A stretch of DNA of 64,000 nucleotides from Chitinophagaceae bacterium UBA1931 (lineage in GTDB: Bacteria > Bacteroidota > Bacteroidia > Chitinophagales > Chitinophagaceae): positions 2,097,889 to 2,161,888 of the forward strand of contig DDFJ01000004.1 of assembly GCA_002337125.1 (NCBI GenBank), read 5' to 3'. The notes under the pieces are model-generated. The model did not search any database and was not told the DNA's origin. It saw nothing but the letters and a program-made list of their open reading frames with translations. The position numbers and the translations under genes were made by a program. Of this stretch, positions 1 through 7,818 are shown piece after piece. The stretch's first letter is position 1. Each line of letters begins with the position of its first letter.

Positions 1-2
1 TT

Positions 3-143
3 GCATCAAATCAAAAAGAAAAAGCAAAACAATGGTTGCTGAAAGAAAAACAACAGAACATCAACTGGAAGGAAAGTGAAAAGCAGAAGCTGATGTACAG
101 CAACAACAGCATGCAACTATTACAACAACTGAAACAATTGTAA
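3..143 (+). CDS. C-terminal end of an unidentified protein (partial)
   Basis: An open frame enters from the left edge and reads 46 codons to a TAA just before the next gene. The visible tail is very rich in lysine and glutamine and ends in MQLLQQLKQL, so it looks like a charged helix or coiled coil. Only 4 bases separate its stop from the next ATG, which suggests co-transcription with the Rhs-like gene. No family can be named from so short a piece. Confidence 0.55.
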   Translation, partial: ASNQKEKAKQWLLKEKQQNINWKESEKQKLMYSNNSMQLLQQLKQL

Positions 144-147
144 CCAA

Positions 148-1815
148 ATGCGTCTACAGCAATTATTTTTTACAGCTGTCATCTTATTTTCATTTATTTC
201 TGCAAAAGCAGGAGTGAATATAAAGAACGGTAATTTTTATATTTCTTATACCGATCACGACCTTACTGCATTCAATGGTTTTGACATTACACGTACGTAT
301 AATTCCCATGCAACAGGTAAGGGTTTGTTTGGTTATGGATGGGGATCGGAGTTTGAAACAAGACTTTATATTATCGGCGATGGAAATTTACTTGTGATTG
401 AATATGGTGCCGGCACATGGAATACGTTTTCAATGGCAGATCAAAATGAAGCATTGCTGACTCAATGCATCAATCAACTGGTAAAAGCTGCTGTTAAAAA
501 TGAAGACATTCAAAACAATCCTGTTGAAGTAAACAGGTTTCGCCGCAACATGAGGAACAATTTATCTGAACGTTTAAAAAAATGGGTACGCTACAGCCAG
601 CAAGGTTTGGTAAAATCGCCACTGTTGCCTGAAGGAACACGCTGGCAAAGCATGGACCTTGGTTACAATGAGCTTGTAAAAACAAAAACAGGTTTTAAAC
701 GCACAACAGATGATGGCCGTTTTGACTTGTTTAATACAAACGGATATCTCGTTGGTCATTATACAGCAGAAGGTAAACTTGTGTACAGCATCAGCTACAA
801 TGAAAAAGGACAAATCACACAACTGAAAGACAAGGGCAACAATCTTTTTTTCTTCGCTTTCACGAAAGATGGGTTTATACAATCGGTGAAAAGCAGGCAG
901 GGAACTTCGTATTACTGGTACAAAGGCAATGCACTTGTTAAAACAAAAGATATTGCCAATAATGTTTACCGCCATGAATACGACTCGGCTTATAATATGA
1001 CTGCCATTTATTATACCGACAGATCGCCCATGCGTATTGAATACGAGAATACAACCCTGTTCTGCAAAAAAATTACTGAACCCAACGGGCGGATAACAGA
1101 GTATGTATATAACAGCTTTTATGATGCGCAGGGAAATATCGACGGTAACCATTATGCCACCTGGGTTTTTTCAACAGAAAAACCAGGTTCAAAAACCGAC
1201 AGCAGTTATTTTGAATATGAACTAAAAGACAAGGCTGATGGCAGCACATATCAATACCGGTATGTATACAGAAAAAACGATGACCTGTTTGAAGAAATCA
1301 ACAACGAAAGCTGTGAAATGCCCGACACCACAAGGCGCAACAACAAAACAATTACATACAAGTATAACAACAACTGTATTACAGTTGGAAAAGAAACTGA
1401 TTCGCTTATTGTGAAAGCCGAAATTGATTCGGTATGGAACAAAGCAAGCAGGATCACTTATTTTAATAAACGCACCCAAATCACCCGTACGAAACTGTTT
1501 ACATATAACGAAGCAGGTAATCCTGTACAAATTAATGAAGATGGAAAGATTACAAACATCGCTTACACATCTGCTCAAAAACTTGCTTCGGTCAAAAACA
1601 AGGATAAGGAATTCATATACCGTTACAACTCTTTTCAACAATTGCAGTCGGTTACACTTGCCGGTACCGGTGAGTTATTATTTGTGTACAACAAAACAGG
1701 TGAGTTGCTCCGCACTGAAAGCAAAAAAGGAAAAGAGGTTGCTGCTGAAATAGAAGCTTCGTATAAGGAAATGGAAAAATACCTTGAGGAAACAAGCATC
1801 GAGTTTGATTTTTAA
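148..1815 (+). CDS. Rhs/YD-repeat-type secreted protein
   Basis: The 555-residue protein has a signal peptide (hydrophobic residues about 5-20, ending SAKA). Next comes a segment typical of the start of Rhs shells: NGNFYISYTDHDL, ITRTYNS and GLFGYGWGSEFETRL at about 27-70. The rest is built of YD-like repeats such as YSISYNEKGQITQLKDKGN, YRHEYDSAYNMTAIYY and FTYNEAGNPVQINEDGK. Rhs proteins form beta-barrel cocoons that carry effectors or act at the surface. This one is short and ends in a plain charged helix, with no recognisable hyperconserved cleavage motif and no toxin tip. It may be a shell-only or structural protein. It is likely in an operon with the truncated gene to its left. Confidence 0.75.
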   Translation: MRLQQLFFTAVILFSFISAKAGVNIKNGNFYISYTDHDLTAFNGFDITRTYNSHATGKGLFGYGWGSEFETRLYIIGDGNLLVIEYGAGTWNTFSMADQNEALLTQCINQLVKAAVKNEDIQNNPVEVNRFRRNMRNNLSERLKKWVRYSQQGLVKSPLLPEGTRWQSMDLGYNELVKTKTGFKRTTDDGRFDLFNTNGYLVGHYTAEGKLVYSISYNEKGQITQLKDKGNNLFFFAFTKDGFIQSVKSRQGTSYYWYKGNALVKTKDIANNVYRHEYDSAYNMTAIYYTDRSPMRIEYENTTLFCKKITEPNGRITEYVYNSFYDAQGNIDGNHYATWVFSTEKPGSKTDSSYFEYELKDKADGSTYQYRYVYRKNDDLFEEINNESCEMPDTTRRNNKTITYKYNNNCITVGKETDSLIVKAEIDSVWNKASRITYFNKRTQITRTKLFTYNEAGNPVQINEDGKITNIAYTSAQKLASVKNKDKEFIYRYNSFQQLQSVTLAGTGELLFVYNKTGELLRTESKKGKEVAAEIEASYKEMEKYLEETSIEFDF

Positions 1816-1881
1816 GAACCGTTTTTACCAACTGCAAGCTGTTGTGGTTAATATAAAATCACAAGGCAAGTCCAGTTCCAA

Positions 1882-1889
1882 TACCTTTG
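1882..1889 (+). promoter_or_regulatory. Bacteroidota-type -7 box upstream of cvfB
   Basis: TACCTTTG matches the Bacteroidota -7 consensus TAnnTTTG exactly and lies only 4 bases before the ATG of the S1-domain gene. A start site at the usual distance would fall on or next to the start codon. No good -33 TTG was found at the expected spacing. Confidence 0.4.
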
Positions 1890-1893
1890 CAAT

Positions 1894-2730
1894 ATGATAC
1901 AAGTTGGCCAATACAACCGTCTTATTGTTCAGCGCCTGAAAGATGCAGGTGCTTTTCTAAGTGATGGCGACAGTGATGTACTGCTGCCCAAACGTTTTGT
2001 TCCCAAAGGGACAAAGGTTGGCGATGAGCTCACTGTTTTTGTTTATCACGATTCGGAAGACCGCATCATTGCCACCACGCAACATCCAACCGCTGTGGTG
2101 GGTGATATTGCATTGATGAAAGTGGTTGGCACAAGTGGTCACGGTGCATTTTTAGACTGGGGCCTGATGAAAGACCTGTTTGTTCCCAACAGCAAACAAC
2201 TTTCTTCCATGCGTTTGGGTGGCGAATATTTAGTGCATGTGTATCTTGATGAAAAAACAGGACGTGTTGCAGCTTCGCAATACATTGAACATTTATTAAG
2301 TAATGAAGAGCTTACAGTAAAAGAAAAAGATGTTGTTGATTTGATTGTGTACAGGGAAACCGATCTTGGCTGGGCTGTCATTATCAACAAAAAACATATC
2401 GGGCTGCTGTATTCCAACGAAGTGTTTCAGCCCTTACAGATTGGCGATAAAGTAACCGGCTATATTAAAACCATCCGTGAAGATGGAAAGATTGATGTAG
2501 CAATTGGTAAGCAGGGATATCAACGTGTGGAAGATGAAGCAACAAAAATTTTACGACTGCTTGAAGAAAACAACGGCTATCTTCCTTATCATGATAAAAG
2601 CGATCCGGAAGAAATTTATTCTTTCTTTGGCATGAGCAAAAAAGCATTTAAGATGACGGTTGGAAAACTATACAAAGAAAGAAAAATTGAGCTGACTAAA
2701 ACAGGAATCAAAGCAGTAACAAACCAATAG
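1894..2730 (+). CDS. cvfB: CvfB-like S1 RNA-binding protein
   Basis: The 278-residue protein consists of consecutive S1-like OB folds followed by a C-terminal winged helix, the layout of the CvfB/YitL family. Visible S1 features are GDELTVFVYHDSEDRI near 35, GHGAFLDWGLMKDLFVP near 81 and IGDKVTGYIKTIREDGKIDV near 182. The winged-helix part (DPEEIYSFFGMSKKAFKMTV) runs from about 236 to 270. In firmicutes CvfB binds RNA and affects virulence-gene expression; here a role in RNA binding or translation is inferred from the family only. It stands alone, with its own promoter box just upstream. Confidence 0.85.
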   Translation: MIQVGQYNRLIVQRLKDAGAFLSDGDSDVLLPKRFVPKGTKVGDELTVFVYHDSEDRIIATTQHPTAVVGDIALMKVVGTSGHGAFLDWGLMKDLFVPNSKQLSSMRLGGEYLVHVYLDEKTGRVAASQYIEHLLSNEELTVKEKDVVDLIVYRETDLGWAVIINKKHIGLLYSNEVFQPLQIGDKVTGYIKTIREDGKIDVAIGKQGYQRVEDEATKILRLLEENNGYLPYHDKSDPEEIYSFFGMSKKAFKMTVGKLYKERKIELTKTGIKAVTNQ

Positions 2731-2787
2731 TTTTTATTCGTGCATATTTAGCAAACTTTTGGTTCAGGCCGCACAAGCGTCCCGGTT

Positions 2788-3225
2788 CTAATAATCTTTT
2801 TCCTGCGGCAGTGTCCAGTCAAGCACTTCTTTATCCACTTCAAGATCTATGTGACAACCATTACAGTTTTTCGTGAGTAAACGATACGCATGAATAGCTT
2901 TGGGAAAATCATTCTGCTTTAATGCACTTCGCATATCCTGGATAGGAGGAGCAAGTAATTTGTTATACGATTTTTTAAAAGGATCAATCAGCTTACGGTG
3001 TGTGTTAAATTTTTCAGCAATCACCTGCAGACTGCTATCCATACCATTCAGCAACCACAGCGCATAATCAGCATTATTGTTACGGAGATACATGCCGAGA
3101 TTATCGTGATACACACGCATATCAAGCATGTTTTCATCCAGATCTTTTGAATTGGAGATATTGCTGCTGCATGCAGCAACAATCAGCAGCATTGCTGTGG
3201 CGGTTATTGTTATTGTCAGTTTCAT
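2788..3225 (-). CDS. Lipoprotein with c-type heme motif, cytochrome c'-like
   Basis: The 145-residue protein has a lipoprotein signal peptide (LLIVAAC, lipid Cys19). It is largely helical and has one CxxCH heme-attachment motif near the C-terminus (CNGCH, 121-125). A four-helix bundle with a C-terminal CxxCH is the layout of cytochrome c' proteins, which bind gas ligands or act in electron transfer; that match is inferred. It probably sits in the periplasm, anchored to a membrane. It lies 5 bases after the HAD phosphatase gene and is probably read with it. Confidence 0.65.
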   Translation of the reverse strand: MKLTITITATAMLLIVAACSSNISNSKDLDENMLDMRVYHDNLGMYLRNNNADYALWLLNGMDSSLQVIAEKFNTHRKLIDPFKKSYNKLLAPPIQDMRSALKQNDFPKAIHAYRLLTKNCNGCHIDLEVDKEVLDWTLPQEKDY

Positions 3226-3230
3226 TCAGT

Positions 3231-4082
3231 TTATACAACTGCTTTTTCGCAAACAAAGGTAGGAACAATGCCGGTAGAGCGTATTCTTGTTTCGGCATCA
3301 TCGGGCAATGTGTTACCCGAAAGAACCAATACGGTATCAAGACCAAATTTATTTCCTCCAATGATATCGGTATGAAGTGTATCGCCCACCATCAGGATTT
3401 CTTTTTTACTGATTGTTCTTTTTTCCCTGATAAGATCGTAAGCAAACATAAACATCTGTGAATCGGGTTTACCAAAACGGATGAAGCGTTTGCCCACAAT
3501 ACTTTCAACCATCGTTGCAATACCACCAATGGCAATGGAAACATTGTTACTGCCCGATACGGGATAAATATTATCGGTATTGGCAACAATAGCAGGTATG
3601 GTGCGCTGGCGGAGAATATTCACCGTTTTGTTGAGATCAGAAAACCAGTCGAACCCTTCGTCATCGAGCAGCACCAATGCGTTTACCTGGTCGATATTAC
3701 CTTCATCAATTGCACTTACAGGAAGCGCCTGCAAACCCGAACGCTCAATATAATGTGCTGAATTTTCCGTACCGAGATAAGCTACAATACCATCATTCAC
3801 TTTCAGATCAAGATATTCTTTTGCCAGCATGCCCGATGAAATAATCCGGTCGTGCTGCACTGCATGAAAACCCATGCGGTGATAAGTTTGTGCCAGCTGC
3901 ATCGGACTTCTTGATGCATCGTTGGTAACAATATAATATTCCTTTCCTGTTTCGGCGAGGTAATCAAAGGTCTGAATGATTCCCGGTATCAAACCATTAT
4001 AACTCTTGATTACACCAAATGCATCAAAGAATACAATCTTGTAATTTTCTACAACAGTTCTGAAATCATGTATTGTAAGCAT
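3231..4082 (-). CDS. HAD-superfamily class IIA phosphatase
   Basis: The 283-residue protein has the NagD-like class IIA HAD layout. Motif I is FFDAFGVI near residue 18; the second acid of DxD is replaced by phenylalanine. Motif II is IVTNDASRSP, followed by the cap. Motif IV is MVGDTLHTDIIGGNKFGLDT near the C-terminus, followed by the typical valine/leucine strand. These enzymes remove phosphate from sugars or nucleotides; the substrate cannot be read from the sequence. The second-acid change is seen in some HAD-IIA subgroups, so it need not mean loss of activity. The start ATG at 4082 lies after a repeat-filled gap from the upstream kinase-like gene. Confidence 0.8.
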   Translation of the reverse strand: MLTIHDFRTVVENYKIVFFDAFGVIKSYNGLIPGIIQTFDYLAETGKEYYIVTNDASRSPMQLAQTYHRMGFHAVQHDRIISSGMLAKEYLDLKVNDGIVAYLGTENSAHYIERSGLQALPVSAIDEGNIDQVNALVLLDDEGFDWFSDLNKTVNILRQRTIPAIVANTDNIYPVSGSNNVSIAIGGIATMVESIVGKRFIRFGKPDSQMFMFAYDLIREKRTISKKEILMVGDTLHTDIIGGNKFGLDTVLVLSGNTLPDDAETRIRSTGIVPTFVCEKAVV

Positions 4083-4087
4083 AACTG

Positions 4088-4136
4088 AGTTTTTTAGCTG
4101 TTGGCTTTTAGCCGATAGCTATTAGCCTGTTGCTTT
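4088..4136. repeat. Short AGCC(G/A)ATAG-type intergenic repeat
   Basis: The gap between the HAD and APH-like genes contains TTGGCTTTTAGCCGATAG followed by CTATTAGCC. On the other strand this reads as tandem AGCC-nnTAG units. Related units recur at about 58415-58460, 59385-59600 and 60470-60510. Confidence 0.45.
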
Positions 4137-4165
4137 TCTATGAATATCTTATATCAAATATGTGC

Positions 4166-5227
4166 TCAACTTTTCTTTGCAGGCTCTTCTTTTATTTTCA
4201 GTGCCTTGATAATTTTTTCCGGATCAAAATCCCTGTCAACAGAAGGAAGATAAATTTCATACGCTTCATTCCGCAGCTTTGTTGCATACTGTTCACTAAA
4301 GAAATACGAACCATCTTTAATCACATAGTTGAGAATAAAGAAACGGTAGCTTTCCCGAAGGAAACGGATTTCATTCGCAGTAAGCGGATTAACTTTATGA
4401 TATTCTTCCAGGAACATGAGAAAGCGGTCTTCATTCATCGTATTGATGTAATAGCTGAACACTGTTCTGTCGCCTGCATCTGAACACACACGACTGAAGA
4501 AATAAAAATCCATCATGCGGTAACTCATCCTGAACCAATCATAATCCCAACGTGAATAAAGTTCAAGCTTATCTGTTACAGAAAAGTTGCCGATATTCCA
4601 GTCGATAAACACAGGGATGATTTCAAAACCACTTACATTATTTTTCAACCTGTTCTTTAAAAACAAATCGCAATGATAACGGATCATATCAGCCTGTGCT
4701 CTTGTACCAAACTTTGATTCATCTTTTTCCAAACGCTCAAGCAATGCCTGTATATCAGTACGGAGTGTTTTAGATGATTTGGGGAAATTATTTTTGATAC
4801 GTGAACAGGCTTTATGAAAACGTCCGATCTGCTGACCAAACTTTCGGATATGTTTTTCATCAAGCCTGCGTGGCATGCGCTGCAACACACGAACAGGATT
4901 GTAAAACACCACCCAGATATCTTTTTTTCCCTGCCGGTAACGATACGTGTACACCCTGTTATTCTTCAGCAATGATTTTGCCAGTACATTTTCAAACGGA
5001 TACAACAGGTTGTTGGCTAATGTATGAATGAAGCGGTGATCTTCTTTAAAGTGTTCATACTTTCCATACGATGAAAGTTTGGCAATCACAATATCCTCAT
5101 CTTCGAATGTAATACGGTACACATGGTTGGTTGATACCATGGCACTGATCTCTTCCACCTTTACAATTTTGCGGGAAGCATCAAAACCTTCCCACGCTTT
5201 ATGAATAATTTTTACATGCTCAGTCAT
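4166..5227 (-). CDS. Aminoglycoside-phosphotransferase-fold kinase
   Basis: The protein has the APH/choline-kinase fold. Near residue 60 it has VYRITFEDEDIVIAKLS, which supplies the N-lobe lysine. The catalytic loop appears as VFIDWNIGNFSV, equivalent to HxDxxxxN with isoleucine before the aspartate. SRWDYDWFRM takes the place of the metal-binding DxD. A helical tail follows to 353 residues. These enzymes phosphorylate small hydroxyl compounds, and no substrate can be assigned. I chose the ATG at 5227. A GTG 12 bases upstream is in frame but lies in a dispersed repeat (GCCACGAAGACTCAAAGG). Confidence 0.65.
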   Translation of the reverse strand: MTEHVKIIHKAWEGFDASRKIVKVEEISAMVSTNHVYRITFEDEDIVIAKLSSYGKYEHFKEDHRFIHTLANNLLYPFENVLAKSLLKNNRVYTYRYRQGKKDIWVVFYNPVRVLQRMPRRLDEKHIRKFGQQIGRFHKACSRIKNNFPKSSKTLRTDIQALLERLEKDESKFGTRAQADMIRYHCDLFLKNRLKNNVSGFEIIPVFIDWNIGNFSVTDKLELYSRWDYDWFRMSYRMMDFYFFSRVCSDAGDRTVFSYYINTMNEDRFLMFLEEYHKVNPLTANEIRFLRESYRFFILNYVIKDGSYFFSEQYATKLRNEAYEIYLPSVDRDFDPEKIIKALKIKEEPAKKS

Positions 5228-5231
5228 ATAG

Positions 5232-5276
5232 TTTGCCACGAAGACTCAAAGGCTCAAAGGAGCACAAAGAATTTAT
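5232..5276. repeat. GCCACGAAGAC/CAAAGG-type dispersed repeat
   Basis: The short gap between the kinase-like and glutamine-synthetase-like genes is filled by GCCACGAAGACTCAAAGG followed by CTCAAAGGAGCACAAAGAA. A second copy is visible at 36118-36152 (GCCACGAAGACGCAAAGGC). Similar text is common between bacterial genes. It may extend into the N-terminus of the upstream gene if the GTG start were used. Confidence 0.5.
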
Positions 5277-6626
5277 TTAAATGATTTCAAAATAACGTTT
5301 CAGTTCCCAGTCGGTAACATGTTTTGCAAACTGCCTGTGTTCCCACAAACGGGTTTCGGCAAAATGCTCCACAAACTCTTCGCCCAATAACTCTTTTGCA
5401 AGAGCCGATTGGTGCATCTGTTTTGTTGCTTCCAGCAAAGAAGAAGGAAGTACACCATTTTCTTTCTGCAAATAACCATTGCCTTCTGTTGCAGGAATGG
5501 TTAAGGGCAGTTTATGTTTGATGCCGTACAATCCTGAAGCAAGTGATGCGGCCATTGCAAGATAAGGGTTGCTATCAGAGCCGGGCACACGCAGTTCAAT
5601 CCTTGTGCTTTTGTGCGATGGATTGATGATGCGGAATGCTGTAGTACGGTTTTCAATTCCCCAGGTAATGGTAGTGGGTGCCCATGCACCTTCCACCAGC
5701 CGTTTGTAACTGTTGATGGTGGGCGCATACATGGGTAATACATGTGGCAGACAGTGAAGCAATCCTGCTAAGTAATGCTTCATCGTCTCACTCATTTTAT
5801 TTGGATCAGCTTCGTCGTAAAAAAGATTCTGTTTGTTATCGGTTGTCCATAAACTCTGGTGCACATGACCGCTGCAGCCGGGAAGTTTTTCATTCCACTT
5901 GGCCATGAACGAAGCCATGATGCCATGCTTGTAAGCAATTTCCTTAACAGCTGTTTTAAACAAGGTTGCTTTATCAGCAGCATTCAACACTTCATCATGT
6001 GCAATAGCAGCTTCATATACACCCGGACCAGTTTCGGTATGAATACCTTCAATGGGAATATTAAAGCCGTTAAGTTGTTTGATGAGGTCAAAATAAAATT
6101 CATCCTGCATGGATGTGCGCAGGATGGAATATCCAAACATGCCTGGTGTTAAGGGCTCAATGGAAGTAAACTGTTTCTGTTCTAATGTTTGTGGTGTTTC
6201 TTTAAAATTGAACCATTCAAACTCCTGTGCAAACTCAGCCCTGAAACCCATTTCTTTACAAGCAGCCTGTACCTTCTTCAGCAATGTTCTGCTGCAGGCA
6301 GGCACATTATCCCTGCTGAAATCGGCCAGGAAAAAAATCAGATCATTCTGCCAGGGAATTTTGCGGAAGGTAGATAAATCAATATCTGCTGTTTTATCAG
6401 GATAACCTGTATGCCAGCCGGTGAGTTTTACATGATCATAAGCCTGGTCGTTACTGTCCCAGCCAAACACCACATCACAAAAGCCAATACCCTGTTCAAG
6501 TGTATCAAGAAACTTTTGTTTGCTGATGACCTTGCCACGCAGCACAGCATCAATATCAGCAAAGGCAAATTTTACCTGCTCTTTGTTTTGCTGCTGCATG
6601 TATTCTTTCAGATCCTGTATGTTCAT
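5277..6626 (-). CDS. Glutamine synthetase family protein (GlnA/PuuA-like ligase)
   Basis: The 449-residue protein has the small N-terminal beta-grasp domain (FAFADIDAVLRGK, about 20-32) and the full catalytic barrel. Family signatures are visible: PGCSGHVHQSLW, NSYKRLVEGAWAPTTITWG followed by IENRTTAFRI, and RIELRVPGSDSNPYLAMAAS. The enzymes join ammonia or an amine to the gamma-carboxyl of glutamate using ATP. The length and the DIDAVLRGK style resemble gamma-glutamyl-amine ligases (PuuA-like) more than housekeeping GlnA. No adenylylation-site signature was recognised. It lies 87 bases after the PfkB kinase gene on the same strand. True glutamine synthetase activity cannot be excluded. Confidence 0.85.
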   Translation of the reverse strand: MNIQDLKEYMQQQNKEQVKFAFADIDAVLRGKVISKQKFLDTLEQGIGFCDVVFGWDSNDQAYDHVKLTGWHTGYPDKTADIDLSTFRKIPWQNDLIFFLADFSRDNVPACSRTLLKKVQAACKEMGFRAEFAQEFEWFNFKETPQTLEQKQFTSIEPLTPGMFGYSILRTSMQDEFYFDLIKQLNGFNIPIEGIHTETGPGVYEAAIAHDEVLNAADKATLFKTAVKEIAYKHGIMASFMAKWNEKLPGCSGHVHQSLWTTDNKQNLFYDEADPNKMSETMKHYLAGLLHCLPHVLPMYAPTINSYKRLVEGAWAPTTITWGIENRTTAFRIINPSHKSTRIELRVPGSDSNPYLAMAASLASGLYGIKHKLPLTIPATEGNGYLQKENGVLPSSLLEATKQMHQSALAKELLGEEFVEHFAETRLWEHRQFAKHVTDWELKRYFEII

Positions 6627-6713
6627 GTTGCGTGTTTAAGTTTGATAAACAAAGTTGCTTTTATTAACCGTTATTTCAAAGAAAGAAAAGGTTTAATGTT
6701 GAAGGTTCAACGT

Positions 6714-7598
6714 TTAAAGTTTTTGAGCTGTTGTATGTAACAGCTCTGCCGATAAATTTTCTGCTGCCAGCTGTTTGGAGCCAATGCAGAGTGCGGCACA
6801 AACAGCTCCATATTTCATGCATTGCTGCAAGGGTAACTGCTGCAGCCATCCAAACAAAAAGCCGGAAAAGAATGCATCCCCTGCGCCATTGGCATCAACA
6901 AGTGGAAACTGTGTAAAAGCCTTTTGCCCGATCCATTCATCTTCCGGAGTTAACAGTGTTGCTCCCTGTTTGCCATGTGTGCAGATAACAAGTTTTTTTC
7001 CTTCATTGATCAATCGCTGCATCACCGGTTTATAGTCAGGCAGATTATCGGAGCTTAAATGAATGTATTGCGATGCACGGATAAACGGATCATGATATGT
7101 ATTTTTTCCGTCGTAATCATGCAGATCAGTCCAAACAGGTTTACCCGAAGCCATTACCATTGGCACAATGTTTTTGCAATAGGCAATGATGTTGAGCACA
7201 AGCACATCAGCCTTATCCATTGCATTTTGTATGGCTGTTGTGTTATGATTGATCTGTTCGGATGATTGTGTAATAAAAATGGAAATGCGGTTGCCTTCTT
7301 CATCCATCAGGTTTACATGACGTTCTGTACCGGCTTCATCTATGTCATAAAACGCATCAATACCATTCCGCTGCAAATCTTCAACAATCATCTTTCCATA
7401 CACATCATTTCCCAATACACTGTACAGCTGTAATGGTATGCCCAGCTTGTGCATATTCAATGCTTTTCCTGCACCTGTAGAGCCAGTGCCTTCATGAAAA
7501 ACAGCTTTGTGAATGGTGTGTGGAACCGGCTGTGGCAGTTGTGGCAAATGCACAATATGATCGAAGGTGGTACCGCCTATGATGAAGATTTTTTGCAT
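6714..7598 (-). CDS. PfkB/ribokinase-family carbohydrate kinase
   Basis: The protein starts MQKIFIIGGTTFDHIVHLPQ and has the ribokinase fold. A GTGSTGAGKALNMHKLG region near 35 marks substrate binding. The PfkB signature with the catalytic aspartate, DANGAGDAFFSGFLFGW, is near residue 225. It phosphorylates a sugar or nucleoside; the substrate is unknown. An in-frame ATG lies 60 codons upstream. I rejected it because the extra peptide is spelled by intergenic repeats (TLNIEQETLNF is the translation of a TTTAATGTT-type repeat), and the internal ATG at 7598 gives a family-length protein of 294 residues. It may be read together with the ligase gene downstream. Confidence 0.85.
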   Translation of the reverse strand: MQKIFIIGGTTFDHIVHLPQLPQPVPHTIHKAVFHEGTGSTGAGKALNMHKLGIPLQLYSVLGNDVYGKMIVEDLQRNGIDAFYDIDEAGTERHVNLMDEEGNRISIFITQSSEQINHNTTAIQNAMDKADVLVLNIIAYCKNIVPMVMASGKPVWTDLHDYDGKNTYHDPFIRASQYIHLSSDNLPDYKPVMQRLINEGKKLVICTHGKQGATLLTPEDEWIGQKAFTQFPLVDANGAGDAFFSGFLFGWLQQLPLQQCMKYGAVCAALCIGSKQLAAENLSAELLHTTAQKL

Positions 7599-7818
7599 GA
7601 AATGAAGTTCGGAAAAAGAAAAGAAGTTTAAAGTTTCTTGTTCAATGTTTAATGTTGGTAAACGATGTTGCAGAATGCCATCAAGACACAAGGACAGAAC
7701 GTGTATGAAGATTGTTTGCCGGGAAGTCGGGGAGAAGAGAAGATAAAACAACAGGCATTCTTTCCACCTGAACAGCAATTCATCTCTGTACCTACGGGCT
7801 CGTGGTCGACTTCCTTAA

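Noticed and set aside
7599..7778. N-terminal extension of the PfkB kinase
   Set aside because: The extra 60 residues are translated intergenic repeat (TLNIEQETLNF), and the conserved domain starts right at the internal ATG.
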